A stretch of 64,000 nucleotides of DNA from Gremmenia infestans. Taxonomy: Eukaryota > Ascomycota > Leotiomycetes > Helotiales > Hamatocanthoscyphaceae. The notes beneath the pieces were generated by a model that saw nothing but the letters and a program-made list of their open reading frames with translations, was not told the DNA's origin and searched no databases. Position 1 is the first letter of the stretch; every line of letters starts with the position of its first letter. Both the position numbers and the translations under genes were made by a program. This document shows positions 60,262 to 64,000 of the stretch, piece after piece. The stretch is from NCBI GenBank assembly GCA_032629725.1, contig JAFEVB010000036.1, positions 806,001 to 870,000 of the forward strand, given 5' to 3'.

Positions 60262-61280
60262 ATGGCAGACACGCCCCCAATCCCGTCATCCTCCCCAGGC
60301 GCCGATACCCCAACTTCGAGCGTCTCCGAGCAAGCACGAATCCGCAAAGAGAGACGAGAAGCCAAGATCCGGGCAGGAGGTTCAGCAAGACTGAACAAGA
60401 TCTCCGGTCTTGGGGGAGGAGTAGAACGAGGTTTGTATAATCGTATCCTCAAATGGCTGTAAAGTATAGCTAGCTAACCTGGGATACAATAGATGCACCA
60501 ACTCCCCCATCAGCCTCAACCGCAGACCCAGCCGAAGTAGACATATCCCAACACTTCTACGAACCGGCTCGCACCCGCCGCACTCCAAATGCTTCGCCCG
60601 CCCCAGGAGGCCAAGCCATGGGAGATGACCAGCTGCGGCAAATGATGCTCGGCTTCGACCCCGCAGCTATGGGCGGCGCGCCTCCAGGTGCCGGCGGAAA
60701 CCCAAATCCATTTGCAGGATTCCCAGGAATGGAAGGTATGGGCGGTATGGGTGGACCGGGAGGTGAAGATCCCATGATGAAAATGATGCAGCAGATGATG
60801 GGCGGCGCTATTCCCGGCGAAGGAGCAGGCGGTATGCCATCTTTCCCCGGTATGCCTAGCATGTCTAGCCCAGCCCAACAAGCAGATCCATACGCATATA
60901 TCTGGCGGGTCGTGCACGCCTTTTTCGCACTCTCCCTAGGCCTCTACATCGCCTTCACCACCACATTCTCCGGCACGAAAATCGAGCGGGAAAGAAGCGG
61001 CCTCGCGTTTGCGGAGAGTGGGGTCAGTGCAGCGAGCGTGCATTTCTTCTGGATCTTCGCTACCGCCGAGGTCCTGTTGCAGAGTAGCCAGTTTATGTTG
61101 GAGAAGGGCAAGACGCAGCAGGCGGGCATTATGGGCATGGTTATGGGGTTTTTGCCGGAGCCTTATAAGGGGTATCTGGAGCTTGTCATGAGGTACTCGA
61201 GGATTTGGACGACGGTTAGTGGGGATGCTATGGCTTGTGTGTTTGTGTTGGGGGTATGTGCTTGGGTGAGAGGTAATTAG
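60262..61280 (+). CDS. GET2: GET complex subunit GET2
   Basis: ER membrane receptor that, with GET1, takes tail-anchored proteins from the GET3 ATPase. Exons 60262-60430 and 60493-61280 give 318 aa. The N-terminal Get3-binding segment is ARIRKERREAKIRAGGSARL, the family signature. A Gly/Pro/Met-rich cytosolic linker follows (GFPGMEGMGGMGGPGGEDP). Three C-terminal membrane segments are visible: VVHAFFALSLGLYIAFTTTF, a second around VHFFWIFATAEVLL, and the last near MACVFVLGVCAWV. The ATG at 60262 is chosen because the conserved region starts soon after it. Good family match in length and layout. Confidence 0.9.
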
Positions 61281-61641
61281 ATATGTAGTGCCTTACTCTA
61301 GAAGCATGGCAACCATTTTCTCTAATCAAGTTTCGCTATGCCCTTGACCTACTACGTCCCAAACGATATGTCACACATAAATGAGCCTATCAGCGATCTG
61401 CAATAGCATCCCCCTTTTCTTTATGATCGACGCAGCCTCTGATTTAACCTGACTTACTCCTGTCAAGAAAATGTTGCGTTCCACAGCCTCGACACAAAAA
61501 AGGACAGGCCGGCCCCAACATGCGCAGCGCGCTCACAAACCAAGGACATTGATTGCATACTTGTGATATATTATGCTTCAGCATCCACCACCACTGCTAA
61601 TTCAACACATCATTCATCCATCAGTAACTCACAAGAACTAG
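61281..61641. other. Intergenic region 3' of GET2
   Basis: 361 bp after the GET2 stop and before the first MITE copy. No gene or repeat was seen. Confidence 0.35.
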
Positions 61642-61853
61642 TTAACTCCTACAGTATTTTACCTACGACCGTCTCCATAAACAGAAAAAGCTTTCGCAGT
61701 GAATACAAAATGCGGCACTAATTTATAATGTGCCAGGTGGCGTGACACATTAAAAGTTAACGAATGATAGTGAGTGTCGCTTTTTCTATCTAGCATAAGG
61801 AGCATAATGAGAGGCTTTTTGTGTAGATGACCGTAGAACACTGTAGGAGTTAA
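61642..61853. mobile_element. TTAA-flanked MITE, copy A
   Basis: The core 61646-61849 (204 bp) is bounded by TTAA on both sides (61642-61645 and 61850-61853). Its ends are inverted repeats: left CTCCTACAGTATTTTAC, right complement CTCCTACAGTGTTCTAC, diverging further in. There is no coding capacity. TTAA duplication is typical of piggyBac-type elements, though the terminal bases are not the usual CCC, so the superfamily is uncertain. It is 21 bp from a related copy. Confidence 0.75.
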
Positions 61854-61874
61854 AGTGTGATTGATGTTTTTGGG

Positions 61875-62108
61875 TTAATTCCTACAGTGTTTTACGGCCG
61901 TCCGTCTTCGCAAAAAGAAGAAGCCTCCTCGTGGACAGAAAACAAGCGACACGCAATTTATAATGTGCTAGGTAGCGTGGGACATTATTCGAAGTTGATG
62001 ATGAGTAAGTGCCACTTTTTGTGTCTAGCATAGGGAAGCATAATAAAGATTCTTAAGGGCTTAAATTAATAGACCTTCTGTGGGGAAGGCCGAAAAACAC
62101 AGTAGTCG
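61875..62108. mobile_element. TTAA-flanked MITE, copy B (diverged)
   Basis: A second copy in the same orientation as copy A. The left end is TTAA then TTCCTACAGTGTTTTACGG; the right end is a decayed inverted copy near 62089-62107 (GGCCGAAAAACACAGTAG). Shared internal blocks with copy A include ATTTATAATGTGC (61721 and 61956), followed by AGGTxGCGTG and ACATTA, and TCTAGCATA further on. Copy B has about 35 extra bases before its right end. No clear right-hand TTAA remains. Confidence 0.65.
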
Positions 62109-62412
62109 ACACATCACCGCACTTGGAACAGCCAGATCGATATGATAGAATAAGATCTCTCTGGTGATCATTTTTGCCGTAGTCATTATTCTATCATACA
62201 ACCTCCCTAGCTCACTATAGAAATCAAAGAACGCCAAACCAACCATCCCCAAGTTTTGGAAAAGCGAAAGAAAGTATGCATCCATCTATCCGAAGATCCA
62301 CTTTTAGACGTCTTTTGCCCAGATTTTGAATGCCTGAAATGCAATCCCCAGATGGATTGATGCTAATGCAAAGAAGAAATTGTTTTGGCCATCCAGTTCG
62401 AAATCAAAATCT
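62109..62412. other. Intergenic region 3' of homocitrate synthase
   Basis: 304 bp between MITE copy B and the homocitrate synthase stop. It should contain the 3' UTR. Nothing else was recognised. Confidence 0.35.
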
Positions 62413-64000
62413 TTATGCCGTAACACTATCGTTTGCCTTCTTGGCAAGGGGTATCTCAGCTGCAATATCCAGCTCCTTCTTCTCAGGGACATCAGTCTCC
62501 TTCTCCTTCTGAGCCAGCACTGCTCGCTCTTCGTCAGTCATGTTAGGAAGCAGATCAGCGGTCTTAGCCTTTCCGAGCTTGAGGTTTCGGTGGAAAGCTC
62601 GGATGATGGAGTCGGCGTCGTCGATGGCGATGGGCCTAATGTCAGCAAGCGCCTTGATGGATGCTGTGCACTCCTTATATTGTGCGTCAGTCATTTCGAT
62701 TTGCAGTTGGGCTGCTCGCGACTTGATAGCATTCCATCCGGTTAGACGCGAGGCAAAGTGCACATATCGGGTCAAGCCGAAATCGGCAGGGTTGATAATT
62801 TCGTAGGTCGAGGGGTTATTAAGGATGGCCTTGGCGTGCTAGATAACAGGCGAGTTAGTTATCTCCTTTTCTAGAGTGTTTCTAGGGCAGAGGAAGAACA
62901 AGTTCCGTGTAAGGAGGTATCCGAGAAAAAGTTGACGGAATGAACTTGCATGCATGCACAGGCGAATTTAAGCGAATTTTAGCGCATGCATGCACGTGAC
63001 TTCACCCCGCCAACTTCTTCTCGGGTGGAGAGAGGAGTAGTTGGAGGATATATTATTCAAAATGATGGGGAAAAGGAGTGTAATGAATCGACTGACCACG
63101 CCAGCTTTATGCGTGAAGGCACTGTAGCCAGTGATGTAGTTGTTGAATGGAATGTTGACTTCGACGGCTTGAGCAACAAGATCCTCAATGTCCTTGAGCT
63201 TGTGCAACTTGTACTTTCCCTTGACATAATCTCTGTCTGCAACGATCATACGTGCCATCAATCCACCGAGAGGAGTAATGCCATTTCGCTCACCGATACC
63301 CAATACTGAGGTATCGATGTGAGTAGCACCGGCCTCCAAAGCACAGTATGCATTCGCAATGGCACAGCCCGTATCATTGTGGAAATGCGTCTCAATGTCA
63401 CAGCTGACGACACCACGCAGAGTCCGGATCAAGTCATAAACTTGTCTTGGGGATGCACAACCGACAGTGTCCGCAATACCGACGCGGTTAACACCGATCT
63501 TGTCGACGGTGGAGTAAATTGAGAGCAGATCCACGAGATTTGATCGGAAAGAGTCCTCGCTGGAAAATCTGATTTCGATGTTATGCGACTTGACGTAGTT
63601 AATGACTTCAATTGCGGTGTTTGTAATGTAGGTCATGTCCTTGCCGTGAGAGTGTTCCATAAGATATGAAGAAGTACCGATGACGACGTCACTTAGACAT
63701 TTGTTAGCATGATCCACGATAGCAAGTTTCAGTACTTACACTCCATCAACACCGGTCTGGACCGCGATCCTGGCATCGTCCATATGGCATCGAATATGGG
63801 TGAGAATCTACCCCACTTTAGCAATTGAGCGCCGTGTACGAAAAAATACGCCACAAACCTTGGCCTTCAATCCCAGCTTGCAAATTGCCTCGCAATCAAG
63901 TCTTGATTGCTCAGATGCAGCAGGTGAAGTCAATTCGATCTGATTCCTCCACATCAGCATGCAATTGGAACACCTTAGTATATTTTATGACTCACATAGT
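62413..64000 (-). CDS. LYS20: Homocitrate synthase, 3' part (cut by window end)
   Basis: First enzyme of the alpha-aminoadipate route to lysine: joins 2-oxoglutarate and acetyl-CoA. Visible exons are 64000-63996 (last bases of an exon ending Asp-Tyr), 63939-63859, 63807-63740, 63691-63097 and 62838-62413. They read IELTSPAASEQSRLDCEAIC, then ILTHIRCHMDDARIAVQTGV, DVVIGTSSYLMEHSHGKDMT, the metal-site HFHNDTGCAIANAYCALEAG, and GIGERNGITPLGG. The C-terminal regulatory part is complete and ends IPLAKKANDSVTA. The start and the N-terminal active-site segment lie beyond the window. The intron 62839-63096 (258 nt) is much longer than the others and carries a repeated GCATGCATGCAC word. Confidence 0.93.

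Noticed and set aside
1..64000. CRISPR arrays, bacterial operons or ribosome binding sites
   Set aside because: No regularly spaced direct repeats were seen, and the intron-rich gene structure shows this is a fungal nuclear sequence.

Overview
The window is nuclear DNA of a filamentous ascomycete (Pezizomycotina). The evidence is the many short introns (about 45-60 nt, GT-AG with CTAAC-type branch sites), and fungal-only families such as an AcuM/AcuK-type zinc cluster factor, Nkp2, a Mug190-type lipid-transfer protein and an RTA1-like protein. A plant-cell-wall polygalacturonase and the general style of the proteins suggest Leotiomycetes/Helotiales, but that placement is inference. No CRISPR array, rRNA gene or convincing tRNA gene was seen.

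Layout. 0-2.6 kb: no gene recognised, one perfect 167-bp TA-flanked MITE, then the xanthine dehydrogenase promoter. 2.6-13.4 kb: xanthine dehydrogenase (+) converging on the ribosome factor RRP12 (-), an ER membrane protein with a thioredoxin-like look (+), and the kinetochore protein Nkp2/Cnl2 (-). 13.9-23 kb: the NuA4/Rpd3S chromodomain protein Eaf3 (+) with an unusual 1.2-kb ORF-bearing intron, mitochondrial ribosomal protein uL30m (-), exocyst SEC6 (+), and CENP-Q/Fta7 (+). 23.5-36 kb: an AcuM-like gluconeogenesis regulator (+), the meiotic ZIP4/SPO22 protein (+), an endopolygalacturonase (-), and a TMEM135-like membrane protein (-). 36-50 kb: a bHLH factor (+), DNA polymerase iota (-), two conserved-looking unknowns (+,+), a mitochondrial cupin protein (-), COX11 (+), and an F-box protein (+). 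50-64 kb: a Mug190-type SMP/C2 lipid-transfer protein (-), a broken N-acetylglucosamine-6-phosphate deacetylase (+), an RTA1-like transporter (-), GET2 (+), tandem TTAA-flanked MITE copies, and the 3' part of homocitrate synthase (-), cut by the window end.

Most genes are unrelated housekeeping genes. Two themes recur. One is chromosome segregation and meiosis: Nkp2 and CENP-Q are both inner-kinetochore subunits about 8 kb apart, and ZIP4 lies nearby. The other is mitochondrial function: uL30m, COX11 and the cupin protein. Spliced models were built by hand; nearly all give uninterrupted frames whose exon lengths sum to a multiple of three.

Best leads: (1) the Eaf3 intron holds a stop-free, phase-0 cassette of about 300 codons that could make a long Eaf3 isoform or an MRG protein from an internal start; (2) CENP-Q carries two identical 16-residue basic/WW motifs 60 residues apart whose nine base differences are all synonymous; (3) the GlcNAc-6-P deacetylase has an in-frame stop, a frameshift and no start codon; (4) two families of small TIR elements are present.
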